A DNA stretch of 64,000 nucleotides from Polydactylus sextarius (taxonomy: Eukaryota > Chordata > Actinopteri > Polynemidae): contig CM028910.1 of the NCBI GenBank assembly GCA_016801845.1, positions 16,894,629-16,958,628 of the forward strand, in the 5' to 3' direction. Of this stretch, positions 22,950-37,257 are shown piece after piece. Position numbers and translations under genes: made by a program. The stretch's first letter is position 1. Each line of letters starts with the position of its first letter. Under the pieces are notes generated by a model. That model was not told the origin of the DNA, searched no databases, and saw only the letters and a program-made list of their open reading frames with translations.

Positions 22950-25900
22950 AAAAGCGATTGATTCAAGGTCACATATAAAGCAGATGGGAGGATATTGGCC
23001 TCAGGATCAGCAAATAGCATAGTTAGATGTTTTTGAAACTTTTTTTATTATTGAAATGAGCTTGGCTCGGAATGCTGTCGAGACATACCAGCTGTCCCAA
23101 TGTATTTGTTAGTTTTTTTCTCTCTGTCTTCTCTGAATTGGTGTGTCAATCCCTTGGTCATAAATTGTACATCTGCGTGAAGACATGAGTGATGGTGTTT
23201 GGGCTTGCCGGGCTGTAAAAATCTCTAGTCCAGTGATATCACTGCTTTCTGGGTCCAGGACTCCCAGTGCGAATGTTGACACGGGCTCGGTGCCAGAATG
23301 CTGTCGGCTTCTTAGGATACCCTTGTTTCTCTCCTCAACAGGCCCAGGGGCTGAAGTGTGGCTATTTCCTTTTTGCACAATAGCTGAACCACAGGGTGAT
23401 GTCACACCGTGGAAATCATGTACAGAGAATTGCCATCAGCGTGGGGCATGGGGGGTGGGGTGGTGGGGATCCTTGGTGAGCTCTGCAGGATAACACCTCA
23501 AGGGCATACTAAGAACCAAGCTCAACAGAGCTTGGTTTTCCTTGTGTGAGCTGGCTCAACACAAATCCTAAACTCACAACCGGCGATAACCGGTATCACG
23601 ATGGTAGTTATCAACAGTCTAGACTGTGTGAGCTGCCGTAAAAGGAGCATTTGCTGCCTCATTTTCTTTTCTTCTGCACAAAGTACATCTACAGCACTCT
23701 GCTTGCTTTAGGCAGGAGGAGCACGTCCTTTAATAAAAAAGCTACGTATGACAACAAAACGTATATAATAACAAAAATGTAACACTGCTGCAACATCTGC
23801 AAGTTAATACACTTATTGCTCAGTGAACTCTGAACGCCACCTGTGTCTTTCTTTCATGACAATGATGCTTTCAGTGCTCTTGAAATTTCAACTTTGAAAC
23901 CTCCTCATTATGAAGGATAAATGGAAATTGCTTTCTTTCAGTTTTGGATCAAAACTAAGTGAAATTGTTTTGATTGGTCGTTGACTGTGTAAAAAAAAAA
24001 AACTGACAGACTACATCAGAAAGATTTATTCTTTTTTGGTTGTTTTATAATTTGAAATGCAGTTAGTTAACAATAATACAGTGAACGATAAATGTGACAA
24101 AATGAAGTGCTGTTCCCTGCAAATGACATCTGTCACTGAATTGGACTGAGACAAGAATTACACAAAAAACATGTTGAGATTGTATTTTAATAAGTTTTGC
24201 ACCGATAAGATCTCAGTAATTATACAGCCATTTGGAGACAATGCAACTGCACAATGGCAGAAATAATCCTGCCCATTATTTATTCAGAATATATTTACAG
24301 GGGTTAAAGTCTGAGCTCTTGCTGATTTGTTATCACTGCTCTTTTTAGAGTTTTATTTGTATATTTAGAATTTATCGTTGTCTTAATTTCATTTTTTATT
24401 CTTACCAATAAGCCAGAAATATCAATCAAAGCATTAATAATATAATAAAGCTTCATAACTTGACTGTGGAAGTCACAAAGCGCAGAGATGGACATGAACT
24501 CCCAATGTGGTCTGTGCTGTCACATAAACCATCACAGCCTTCTATCCGCAGACAAACATTTTGAAATGCTTTTAACTTCAATATAGATTGAAACTCGCAG
24601 ACCTGCAGCATTCCTAGATTCGTATCGGAGAAAGGCTCTCTGTAACAGTTTCTGCATCGACTTCATACTTGTAGTCACTGAAACCTTAACCCTCCCTGCT
24701 GAATTTTATACCCCCAACTTTACCAGTCATACTCACCCAGGCATATTATATTTTTTATATATGACTGGGCACCGCGGTTCCTCTGTGGCCCCTGGAGCCT
24801 GATGCTGGTCAGGTCACTTTTCCTCTCATCGCTCTTGCCTTGTCTTCAACCTTCCTTCAGAAGCAGCCTCTCAATACTTCCTGACATCAGATCAAAGTGG
24901 GATACACCGAACTTTCTCCTTCCTCCCAGAGCTTGCTTGTGCTTGTTTTTGGAGCCACAGCACCACCCGCCCTCCTCCCTCCCTCCCTCCCTCCACCGGC
25001 AGTGATCTAATCGGGCTAATACTGATTCTGGGGTGCAACTGTAGGTTTCAGTGCCAACGCGTACATTGTACAGTTCCCTGTTGAAATGTGCAACTCAGCA
25101 CCGGCTGTGACACACTCCGAGGAGCGACATGGGATTTCTGCACCCTGCAGAGAATCCTTTGAGGAGGGAAAACAAAAGTATGTGTGTCTGAGTGCATGTG
25201 TGTGTGGAGGCAACGGTGATGGACTGACTGGTAAAAAATATACATAACTAAACATCCTCAAGTACACAGAGAAATAAGCAAAATTCAAATAGAAGCAGGA
25301 GCCATCAAAGTGTTTCCAGGATGTCAGAGGGGGTGAAAGGAAAAGGGAGGGGGGTGGGGAGGTGGAGGGATTTCTGAAACCCTCCCTGGTTGTACACAGT
25401 GAGTCTGACCTGAAAAGACAGTGTCTTGTCTTTCAGTTCTCAGGTATTCCCGTGCTGCCTCGGGTTGAAGAAATGAGTCAGCAAGATGTTTGCAGCAAAC
25501 GCAGGAAGGAGAGGGAGGAGGAGAGTCTGCCTCCAGTCATGTGTTTTAATTAAAAAATCTGGGCGAGCATGCTTCGGGTCTTTCTATGGTTGCATAATCC
25601 GGCAGGCCGCAGTTCAGTGTAGAGCTCTGAGGCTGGCTCTGACATGGGAGCTTTAGGGTAAAAACAAAACTTACTCTAAAACACACACACACACACACTC
25701 CTTAAACCTGTTCTTTTCTGCTTCTCTCAACACTTCTGGGCATTAATTACAACGCACAGCGTCCATCTTGAGCGCTCACCAAGAACAAAGATTGGAACAG
25801 TAGAACACAATCGGCTTTAATTTTTCGTTTCAAACGCAGCAATCTGGTGGAGAAACGAAAGGGTTTCCTGGTTTGTGCTTTTCTGTCTTGATATCTCCCT

Positions 25901-26000
25901 ATAAAACAAAATGATATGCTCCCTCCATCTGGATCCAGTTGCCAGTCTGCGCCAGAGGTAGACGTGTCAGTTGTTATTATTATTTTCCCTCTGTGATGTT
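22950..26000. other. Non-coding stretch with G-rich and CT-rich patches
   Basis: G-rich runs at 23449-23470 and 25345-25369, a (CCCT)n patch at 24975-24995, an A-run at 23991-24001 and a (CA)n run at 25681-25699. 25430-25560 and 25560-25640 have balanced composition and may be conserved. No gene is supported. Confidence 0.4.
25345..25369 (+). other. Potential G-quadruplex motif
   Basis: Four G-runs of three or more (GGG, GGGGGG, GGGG, GGG) are separated by loops of 1, 1 and 7 bases, meeting the usual G3+N1-7 definition. Functional relevance is unknown. Confidence 0.6.
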
Positions 26001-29000
26001 TAGGTCTGGTCGCAGATGAAGGAAGGTCACTTGGCATACCTCGCGTGCTCTCCTGTAATTATGGAGTCAGTTGTTGAAGGTCATCTAATATGGCTTCACA
26101 GGGCAACACATCGCCATGCTGGGAAAATATTCTGCTCAGAAAAAAAAAAAAAAAAAAAAATCAGTCGTTCCAACCACCATATGCCAATATGTTTCATCTT
26201 TGTTTTTTTTGTTTTGTTTTTTCCAAATGCAGTTTCTATTTCATTAATAAGATTGTTTATATTTGCAGTGTACAGAGACATATTTAATATCTGTATCCTG
26301 TTATACAACTACTGTTTTTTTTCATTCCTTAGTTTATTAAACTACTGATTTTCCACTGAAGAACCCATTTGATCCACCCCCCAAAAAAAAAAAAAAAAAA
26401 AAAAATTGAGAAGGATATATTTCATACAAACAACATCCATAAAAGACATTAATGTCAGATTACTACATTGTTTTTTAGGCGTGCATTCATGCGTTCACTC
26501 TGATGAAGCAGACATAATTATATTTTGGGCATCAGCCATTTTCTTTTGTCAGAGTTCATCCTCCCTGGAGAAGACACACTCAGCAGGAGAGGCATATTCC
26601 AGTGACAAGGCTGTCTGCCAGCCTGCTAACTCCATGATTGTTTCCAGACAAGTGTAGTTGCCCTCTGGACAGCACGTCTCTCAGTTCTAGAGTAATGGCC
26701 AATTACCAGGAGGCAGTTTGTTGAAAGGATGCAGCCAGGAACTACATCTGCCTTCAAACAGCCCTCAGATCCAAACATATGCTCTGGAACAAACTACCTT
26801 CAGAGATGAAATGCATTCAAAAGAACCAAAACTGCCTTCAGAGCGTCATGTGACTGTTGAAAAATGCCTGAGCCATGACTGACATGAGAACTGGGATATT
26901 ATCATTATTATTATTATAATTTTTTTTTTTTTACCAGATATTGTTTACTATGGTGGAAAGGAGAAAATGGTTGATGAAAGCTCGTTGATGGAAATGAAAT
27001 GTAATGTGGTGTGTGTATATAACACAGAGCGCACACTATTATCTTTGACTTGGTTTCGACCAGAGGTCCAAATATCAAACGCAACGTTTGACTGGAGAGC
27101 AGCAACAATGTGACTTCAAACACACGAAGTACAATTTGAAGTTATATCAATAACGACACACTGAGGAAGAAGCAATGAAAACACTCTTTTTTTCCCTCTT
27201 TAACATAACAAATATTGGCACTTGTGAATGATGGAGCTGATGTGACGGTTCACGCTGCAGTCGCTGCTTGCACCTGTGGACTTTTCAACAAGCTTCTGTA
27301 ACGCTGAAAAGAAATAATTTTAGGAAACCATCGGGGTCCAACCAGCTTCTTCTGTCACTGTGTCAGCACCATCAGCTCAACATATCGCCTGACATAGACC
27401 TGCTGCTTTTACAACCACCCTGAAAGCACAAGACAGCATCAGAACCAAAAAAATATTATAGCAGGATATCTGAAGGTTAAAAGAAAAAAAAAAAGAAAAA
27501 TCTTTCCTCAGACCTTTACTCTGAGTTAAGTGGTCACTGTTAGAGCACCAAGTGTCTGCCAGATGTTTTCCTGAACCTTTGATATATTTACTGATTTTCT
27601 GGAAGCTATCAAAAAACAGCACATGAAAACTGTGAGTAAAGAATAATCTTTTCCAACAACCTCTCCCACTCAACTTAAAAAAAAAAAAAAAAAAACCTAA
27701 TGAAATGGAATGAAAATAATTGTTAAAAGATATACTGCTGCAAGATAAAAACTAAGAAAACATTTGATGAAAATTTTATTGATTCCAGTAAGCGTGTTAA
27801 AATAGAATAAATGAGACATTTATGATGAAATTAGAGAGAAAAATATGACTTTATTGGTAAAATATAATATTAACAAACGATATCATAAATACATTAGCAC
27901 TTGGACAAAGTATGCTCTTTAAAAAAACGCCTTGTTTCTGAAAATAGGTGGGGGATGATGGTAAAGTAGCTTTATAATTAATTTGTATTTCTCCAGTTTG
28001 ATTTTGTGATTTTAGTGTCAGACTAAATAACTTGCTCTTTGACCTTTTAACCTGGTCATTGTGTCCTGTGTGTATGTGTGTGTGTGTGTGTGTGTGTGTT
28101 ATGAAGATGACTTGAAACGCTGCGTATCGCATGACGCTCGGCCCCATGGCGTCACCACAGCTGCTTCCTCTTACGACTGATACAGAGCAGGTGGAGACAT
28201 GATGATCGGCTGAGGGCCAGATATTGACCTATCAATCATTACGTTGTAGCAACTCTTACCTTCTTAAATATATTTCATGCTCGCTACCCAATGTACACAC
28301 CTGTAAATACAAAAAAAAAAAAAAAAGATTTTATAATATAAAAACAATCTTTGTGATAATCTGTCAAAGGTTATAAGAGAACAGGAGCGTATTTAGATTT
28401 ATACTCATAAACATATCTATACTCTGACCCATCATTAGTAACATTTCTCTGTGTTGTGATGTGACCCACAAAAATAAACAGATTCTTCTATCAAATCCGA
28501 TCACATCACCGTGATCGCAGTAAGAGTTTGAGCCACCGCTTAGAAAATCTGTCATGAACCTTTTACATTCATCTGGACGCTGCAGCAAACCTCAAAAATA
28601 TTTTTCCATATTTTAGGTGGAACTTTTCCACATTTATATTATTGGCAATTTCCTTCTTTTGCAGCTCTGCCCGTGCTTTTTTTTTTTTTTTTTTTATTTT
28701 CTTAAACCACAAATTTGGACAAATTAGAAGTCTCCTTTAATCTCTTGATTAGGTGCTGTTGTGATAGTGGATATCCATGGAGGATGAAGATTGATTGACT
28801 CCTCTGATGCAGTTGTGAGAATCCAAACATTCCCATTTCCACTGGTGATGTCACAACGTTGAAACCAGGTGCGGAGGCCACTGAGTGCATCAGAGAGGCC
28901 CACTGTAATTCAACGCACACTTTACAGCTAGTCAACATAGCTCAATATGGTCCTTTAGTGTTTCTTAACAGCATTAAGTTGAATTCCTCAAGATCATATG

Positions 29001-30170
29001 TTTCAAATTCAGACAGCTCCCATTTCATTCATCTAATTGTGCCTACACCTTTCATTGAGGATTTTAGTTCCTCTATTTATAAAAATAATGGGCCGTCAAG
29101 GGTTCAAAATTTTGAAATGGAGCAATGGGGCCTCGGGGTGAACTGAAAACCTCCACCTTCACATGCACGTGTTACTGTGGACCTTTGATGATTTTCCACA
29201 GCTATTGCTGCATCCCTACAGGAACTTAGAAAATAAAAACATCAGCTAATGCAAGCAGCATCCTGTTTTTTCTGCTTCCATCGTGTTATGATCATGTTCT
29301 TCAAGTTTCAGGTTGCCGTTTTTGATTCAAATGAAGCTACACAGAACCATATAATCCCAATTTGACAAAACCTACTTCTGCTTCGAGCAAATTGCCGAGA
29401 ATGAAAAACCTTGAGCTGCCAGGAGAAGTCACTACTGCAGTGAGAAAGACATGATTGCTCACTGGTTTCCACCAAATCCTGCTAAAATTGTGTTTTATTT
29501 TCTGTGCCACCCAGAAATCCCAAACAGTAGAGTTGCAAAATGGTTCCAGGGTTTTTCATGAAATAATCACTTTATGTTTTTCTTTTTTCCGGCTCAGACA
29601 ATGTTGACTGGCAGCTTTATAAAGTATTCTTCCTGTTAAATGATCAGATCAAAAGATAAGCAGTGGTTCTGTAAATATCCTATTTTTTGAAAAGTCAAAG
29701 GTTCAAGCTGGTGCACAAGGCAACTGTAGCTTTCTTAGTAACAAAACCATAAATGGAGAGCGGTGGCTAAAAAAAAATCAAGTTTGAATTCTGGGTCAAT
29801 TTGTGATTAATATGGCAAATCTGGAACATTGTTGTGATCTCAAGTGCAGTGAAAAAGTTTTCTCAATACAACATTTCAATGGAAAACACAATAATAACAA
29901 TTCGCCCTTATCATAAACTTGTGGTAATGTTGCATTATGCAGGAAATGAATAATTTAAATCAATTTGCAAATTTTACACTTAGACAGTTATGTCAGGTGG
30001 CTATGACACAAGCAGAACAAATCACTTTGACGTGTACTTCATTTTCTGATAATTACATGGCAACTGCATGGATTGTACCCGAGTAAATCTTACACACACA
30101 CACACACACACATTAAATTTCCCATCATTGTATATTAGCAGTAATAGTAGTAATATCACAGGTAGTATTC
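26000..30170. other. Non-coding stretch with several A/T runs
   Basis: A-runs at about 26140-26160, 26383-26404, 27677-27695 and 28311-28326, T-runs near 26921 and 28677-28696, (TG)n at 28072-28099 and (CA)n at 30091-30112. 26460-26650 (TAATTATA core, near 26516) looks repeat-free and could be a weak regulatory block. No gene is supported. Confidence 0.4.
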
Positions 30171-30179
30171 ATAAATGTG

Positions 30180-30800
30180 TGTATTTATCTTGACAGGGAG
30201 GTCCGTTGAACAGGAGAGTGGGGATCTATAAGTAGACTGCTGCCCTGCTGGCTTCAACTGCTGTACAGTATATAGACGCCTCCATCCCCCTTACTGCTAT
30301 CTCTCATTGTTGTCAAGGGAACTGTTTACCTGCACCACAATATTGCTATGTCTGGAGTCTATAAGGCCGTTCGATGCTGAATTAAAGATGCAGGCGCTCT
30401 AGCCTGCTAGGCAGTGGTGTGTAACTCTATACTCCTCGACTGCTCTGGCTCTATCAATCAAACCTCGGACTGGCCGACCCTCTGATGGGATAAATGATTC
30501 CAAATCTGACTAAAGCCGTTGCTTTGGCACTGGGGTATAAATCTTGGCCTTTAATTTAATAACGTGATCTTGGAAGGGTGAGGCACCTGAGCTGTGATTG
30601 GTCATGGGGATGGGAGTCGCAGAGGGGAGTCCTTGAGTTCTATTTTCTCTTTAGCCGCCACTGTTAGCCATTCACATGCATCTCTAATTCAGCCCGGTTG
30701 CTCTTGGTGATAGCCGTGATAAACAGCGTATCATTTTCCAAATTATTTCCCTCCTACCTGAGCTCCGGCTGCTTTTCTCCCTCTCTCTGTTGCTTTCTTT
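30180..30800. promoter_or_regulatory. Large candidate conserved non-coding element
   Basis: About 600 bases of repeat-free, mixed-composition sequence. Motifs include GTTTACCTGC (FOX core abutting an E-box-like CACCTG/CAGGTG family sequence, near 30324), a PBX-HOX-type site ATCAATCA (30453-30460), CATTGTTGTC (SOX, near 30305), CACCTGAG (near 30585) and GATAAACAGC (near 30718). No frame is maintained. This is the longest such block in the window and a good enhancer candidate. Confidence 0.45.
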
Positions 30801-33330
30801 TAATCTGACCACTGCTGAAGGTCTAAAGGGTTAAAGGGATATTTCTCTGTTTTACAGACTCCTGATTCATCTGCTCTTTAATGTGCAGTGTTGGCGGGGG
30901 AGGCAGGGAGAAAACACGAGTGATGGGGTGAGCCGAGGCTTTTATTCGATTTAACTACTATAATACGTCTCGCAGGCTCAGATCTGGTTTCTCCTTGGCT
31001 GGTTTCAATTCAGCGGCCAGTAATCACCATTCCTGAGGAGTTTCCACTTTATGTCCTCCTGTCCTCTTCTCTTCAGCCAGCAACAGCAGGTAATCTCATG
31101 AAAAAAAAAAAACTTCTGAGAAGCACTGACTTGTCTGGTTTGCTCCGACTGTGGACGCATCATGCTCATAAAACAAAAAGGAAACGGAACTGATTTTCTT
31201 CCTTTATTGTGTACATGTTTCGAAAGATGGTCACTGTGGAACATTAGTCTGAATTGAACCTTGAGAGTTATTAAAGAAGGCAAAATAAAGAGCACACAAC
31301 TTAAAAAGTGGATGTCAAAGAAGACAAGGGGGTCAGCTTTTTGTACTAATAATGTAACAGTAGTAATCAATGCTCAGAGATGCAGCTAATTGCTCCCATC
31401 TGGTAGAGGTTTGTATTGGAGAGAAGCACACATGCGGCTTCACAAATAACAGTCTTGAGGAGCACTCGTGTAATGGAAGCACATGTAGTTTCCCTCTGAC
31501 GGTCAGGTGTGGGGCAACATTCCTTTATTTAGAGATGTTATACGTGGAAAGGACCCTTACGTTCAAGAGACATCTCATCCTTGTGGTATCCCTGGGATTT
31601 GTTCGGCGCTTGCCACTTGTTATTACAAATTGAGAACTTTGACAAAACACAGCTCTCAGCCTCGGTGTATTTTGATCCTTTCCTTTTTATCCCCAAAGAG
31701 AACAATTTCATCATCAGCAGTTTTTTTACGGTGTCTTAAAGACGAGGCCGATTTAGAGTCAGTGGTTTGTAGATGCATTGCGTGCCTTATGCATTGTACA
31801 ATTTATTGCAACTTAACTGAAAAGTAGATTTTGGAAGCGTGCTGTGAAACTTCATGAGCTGAAAAAAGGGGGTTTTGGGCTTTTTTTTTTCAGATGAATG
31901 CAGCCATTTATTAAACTAGTGAGTGATGAAAAGTCTCTTCTGATCGTTGGTCAGTTGTTCGTCGCTTAACGAAACTCTCAATCTTAAATCCTTTCATCAC
32001 TCTAGGAAGTTAACCGACCATCACGGCACATACTGACCGATGTGAGCACATGCATGTCCTCATGTGCATCAGACACATTGGTGGGTGGTTAAGTGAGACC
32101 TAATGGATCATTGGCTCTCAGCTGTTGTCCCCTGTTTTATTTGGGAATCAGACAAGAATGACCTCATCCTCCCTTGACTTCTCCCAGGTCGTCGGGCTGT
32201 GTGGAGCCCTTCTATCTCATTTGTTTTCCCATACACAGAGGTCCCACAGTGTGCTTGCATGCAGATGCCTGCAGAGTGACCCCGGATTTAGTTGCCAATT
32301 AATACGTCATACAACACTGCTATTTTCACTGAAGGAAATGATCACAAAAGATGCCTAAGTGACTCCCTGCGATGCCAGCTATTCTGGAAAACTCCTGGGT
32401 AGTGGAAATAACTGCAATGACGTGAAATGTTATTTCACAAACAGGGGAGAGGAGAGCAATTGAGCATATAGCCAGAAATCATTCTTTCCGGTGGATTGTG
32501 TAGTATAGAGTGTTTTTTTTTTTTGTTAGAGAGAACAATATGGTACCTGTATTTGCTTTATGCTTACAAGGCAAAAACTTGGATCCAGACGGTAAATAAG
32601 ACAGAAAGCGTTTTATGACCATAAAAACATTTCTCACTTTGTTTATGAAGCCACAGCTGTACATCTCACGCTTTGTGTGCATTAGCCTCAGCAAAATGAA
32701 CCAGTTGGCATCCAGTGGTTAACCCAGATGACTTTTTTTTTGGAAGTAAAGTAAAGAAACAGATCCTATCCGGAGTGCATGCTAAACTATAGGCCACTTC
32801 TATTGTCTGCAGATATTGTAGATGGTAAGCAAATCTTATGAAATTGTTCAAGGCTAAATCATGCAATCCCTCATGACAAGGAAATGGAATACACAGTACC
32901 CTGTCACATTTATGTGCTGTATGCTTCTATACTGAATAGTTATAGAAAAAAGGGCATCAGGAATATCTATTACAATATTCTGCAGGAACAAACAATAAAG
33001 CATTCACTTAACCTCATGGTTTTCTACTAAAAGTCCAAGGTTAGGTTTCTTTAAAGTAGGTCAAAGAGTCAAGCTTGAACTCAGGTTCTCTATATGAGCC
33101 TTAGCATTACTCATAAAATTTAAACGCAATCCTTTCAGGATCTGGCTACCACAAGAGCTTGAGAAACTCGGGGAGAGTAGAGATATGACAGCAGTGTTAC
33201 TTACCAGAGTAACGATTGAATATCTAAATGAGAGCTGTAAAAATAACGAAAGGCTTGGTGTCATCCTCTGGAGCAAGACTACATATATCACAATCATTGT
33301 TAAGGAATCAGAGGAAAGAAACCAGTTAAA
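30800..33330. other. Non-coding stretch with possible weaker regulatory blocks
   Basis: 31370-31830 and 31970-32410 have balanced composition and few repeats, including GCACATG/CATGTGC inverted arms near 32045-32065. Open frames there lack splice structure. T- and A-runs occur near 31100, 31880, 32513 and 32733. Confidence 0.35.
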
Positions 33331-33339
33331 AAGTGGAGT

Positions 33340-33640
33340 GGCCAGAATACACTATGAGGCCCATTAGTGGCTCAGCCGAGGTATCTGGTGTCTCATGAAT
33401 TCACGAGGATCGGTGTGGGGTTATTTATGCAAGCTTTCTCACTGAAGACACAACCAAAGCATACATTTCAAAGGCTTTCTCCCTGGTGGACTCATGTCTC
33501 TCCGAGTTGCTTGGAGAGAATGTGCAGGTTCTACCAGAAGACGGAAATAAGAATACTGTGCATACTTGAAACGGACTGGAGATTAGCTAACGTCTTTGAT
33601 GACCACAAAGGAAAAAAAAAACAAGGAGAATAGCTTGTCG
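33340..33640. promoter_or_regulatory. Candidate conserved non-coding element
   Basis: Repeat-free block, open on the plus strand from 33367 to 33633 but without splice signals or domain. Contains GGTTATTTATGCAAGC (octamer/HOX-like) near 33420. Weakly supported. Confidence 0.25.
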
Positions 33641-34158
33641 GCCTGTGGGTTGAGTTCAGAGAAGGTATCTAAACATGTCATAGACACTAACGGATAATTT
33701 TGATTTTAATTGATTAGTAATCCATCCTTCAAAGGAACAATGCAAAGCGTATTGGAATGACTGTGTTATTTGATACACTGACTAACGCATGAAAACATGA
33801 ATACATCAGTCGTAACTGGTTTTAATTGATTGCTGTGTAATTCAACACGTCAAAACAAATTACTAACATGGAAGAAAGCTCGTAAAAGGTCTGGCTCATC
33901 TTTGTTAATACCTGCGCATGCTCCTGTCTTAATTTAACAACAGCTCAAGTGTCTTTGAGGAACAATCCACAGCTACTTGTTCACTCCATGGATTTACTAT
34001 CGCATTGGAACTTCAAGCAGGAAAACCAGAAGCTGTAACATATAACTAATGTTGAAGCCTTTATTTGGTTTGGGTCTTGTTCAACCTCCTAAAGAGACTT
34101 AGGGGTCCATATAATCCCTGAGATGCATTCTCTCCAACACAGTCATCCGCTCCAGTCC

Positions 34159-34182
34159 CCCCACCACCACCACCACCACCAC
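34159..34182. repeat. (CCA)n trinucleotide repeat
   Basis: About seven CCA/CAC units after a C-run. Confidence 0.85.
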
Positions 34183-36172
34183 TGACAACTCCCACCCCAA
34201 CCAACAGGACATTCAGTCTGTGGTCTTAACTAAAGCACAGATTAGTGGAAGAGAGATTTTGTCCGCCCACCTTTTCCATAGCATATTCTACCAAGACACG
34301 CAAGGAATCGTTTAGCAGCTTCTCTTTGCAGGAACTTTGTGTACAAGTCTTCATATATTTCCAAACCAATCCATTCCACTCCACCTTAAGCCTTTTTTAT
34401 CCTTGGCCACCCTCAGAATTTTTTTTAAAAACATGGAGCCTTACCCAAGTCCTTCTCTGGATAGGCTGTTTTGATGGAGACCAGGACTGTGTTTCTTGGG
34501 GAAGAAGTTAGCACATTAGCCATCAGAGGAGCAGTGTCAATATACACATGTTGAGACACTGCACCCCAGAGAGGGCAACTTAACCTGGTTTCCCTGACGG
34601 AACAAAACATCTACTCTGGGAACCCTGACAAACTGCCTCAGGATCACGTCTTTAGTTCTGAGTTTTAACGGAGCTGTAGAAGGTTTCGAATGATGGTAGA
34701 GTTTCAAGTTAAATGATGTGGAATAGAAAGGTCAGCCAAACCTGGGTGAGCCGTTCTGAGCATTGTATGCTGCGTATGAATAAATGATACATTGCACTTG
34801 TCCGAGACTCAAAATTATTCTTCCAATAGAAAAACTATAATTACATTCTGTCATATTTTGTAATCAGTACTTATAAAATGATTTTGTGGTGAGTCTGCGT
34901 CTGTGTTAAAGATTGTTGGTTTGATTTATCAGGATGTTTCTGGGAGGTTAGGCATGGAGTTGAAAATATTGCAAGATAAAACTCTTCTGTGTTTCTCTGT
35001 GTGTGTCTTTGTGAAGGAAACACACACTCAACTTTAAAAATCAACTTGAAAAAAAAAAAGCACCCTCCCTGGACAAGAGAAAATGTCTGTTTTTCTGATA
35101 CTAATCAATCTACAGTCTTGCTGTCGGGATAATATTTTGAAATAAAACTTGTTATTCAGGAAATGGCTAACAGGCATCTCTCAGCTGGTCCTGCTGGGCG
35201 TTTGGATTTATAGAAGTCATTTATCGGGGCTCCGATCTCACCTCAAAAACCTCAGTGTATGAGAAACACACACCGACAACTTTTCCAAAGATACACACAT
35301 AGCAAGAGCTTAGCAAAGATAGACGTACTGCAGGCTTTGCGCCTGCTGTCGGCAGATAAACACTGTCCATGGGTTAACGCAGCTTGCTCTCCCTGGGATT
35401 TAGCCACTTGCTGTGTGCTTTTCTCTCCAATGTCAATGTTTCGAACAAGACTTCTCACTGGGGAAAGACTGGATGGTGCGGATTTTCTCTCCAGGCTTTC
35501 AGTGCAGCACTAGTAAAGTAAAAATCTGTTTTAAGAACAAAAAAAAAAAAGAAAATAACTGATTCTAATATTTTTTTGCATTCTCATTTAGTCTGCTTCA
35601 ACAGAAATGCATTACAGGACCAGCTAAAGACCAGCTGTGTTGATGTTAAAACCCGTAAGTGCTCAATACTCATTACTATATTATTACATGTGTATTCAAT
35701 ATTTATGTGTCGGACCACACCCATCCTCAAATTCATCCTACAATTCTGAGCTGAACCACACACCTGTAAAGTTTTGTGGTTTCACAGTCTTTGGATAGAC
35801 AGACAGATGGACATAGATGTATGAAGTGAAAACAAAACCTGCTGTCCAGCAGTGGTGGTGCCTGCAATAATTGGGATTTAATGGTGTGATGCATGATGCA
35901 CTTGATATCATAGGAAATGGCACATGAAACATTTAGGTGTTATTCAGTGGCGAAGCATAATGAGCATACGAGAGACCTTTCCTATTGTGGGGAAAAAAAT
36001 AAAAAATTCTAGGAAGCTAATAAGACATGCATATTTCATATTACACTTGCATTCCCTGTTGATTTCCCTGTTTGCCTTTGATTCATATCTGTCTACGTAA
36101 TATTATAATTTAAATGTATGCAGCTGAGCGTGCCAAACAGTAAGTTTCATAGTGCAGAATGGGTGAGTGCGT

Positions 36173-36174
<2 letters not shown>

Positions 36175-36240
<66 letters not shown>
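36175..36240. repeat. (GT)n microsatellite
   Basis: About 33 uninterrupted GT units. Confidence 0.95.
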
Positions 36241-36242
<2 letters not shown>

Positions 36243-37149
36243 GTCCGACTCTGCCAGCAGCCTGATAATAGAATGAGACTTAAAAGGTTAAAGGAGCGTT
36301 CTTAACTATTTTTTAAGTTTAATCATGCACAGTACCGTTTGATGGAGTCCTCCCTTCAACTGCGTAGCTTTCCTCTTCATTACCTAAAATGGAACAGCTC
36401 ACAAATCAAGTGTGGCAGACCATTTTTTTTCCTCATATGAAGGGAAAGGTGCACATTAATTAGCTTGTATTTATTTAGCTGGAAGCCTTTATAATTCCAC
36501 AGTAAGGGGAAAAAAACCCTTTGGGGGGGTGGGGAGTAAGGTACACTGTGCTAGATAACTTCCCCTTTTCTGTTCCAAAGCCTATGTTTTGTTTAACTAT
36601 GAGGAGAGTGTTCAGCTGAGACAGGATAAAGAAAAGACTATTACATGTAGATCCTGTGAGACAAAAAAACAGATAAGATTTTATGTGTGTAAATGCGTCA
36701 TAGGACCCAGTAGCTGTAGCCAGGGTTGAATTTCAAAACGTCCACAGTAATCAAATGTATAAAATCGGCAAGAACAAGAATAAAATATGGCCGTATGTAT
36801 TAGAGGAGAGGGATCTACCAGTAGGTGAGGATGGAGATAAGGAGGGACGGCACAGCAGGAAATGAGTGGTTGTCTCACCGCACAAATCTCCCCCACGCAG
36901 TGGCTAACAAAGTGATGATGAGTCCGAATGAGACTGTGGTTCTCTGGAGAAGGATTACTCTGCAGCTCATCGCTCCTTCACCGTGCAGAGACTGAGAAAT
37001 TTATGGTCACATGGGAACAACATTTCATCATATTTCAGGTTGAAGCAGAACATTGAGCCAGGACAAAGTGCAGGGCTGGAAGGTGTGATGCTGACTATAC
37101 AAAAAAAATTGAATTGTAATATACCTATAAGCATAATTTTAAATAGAGA

Positions 37150-37257
<108 letters not shown>

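Noticed and set aside
35230..35513. Block open on both strands with an acceptor-like sequence
   Set aside because: No donor, no known domain and frames open on both strands; better read as non-coding sequence low in stops.
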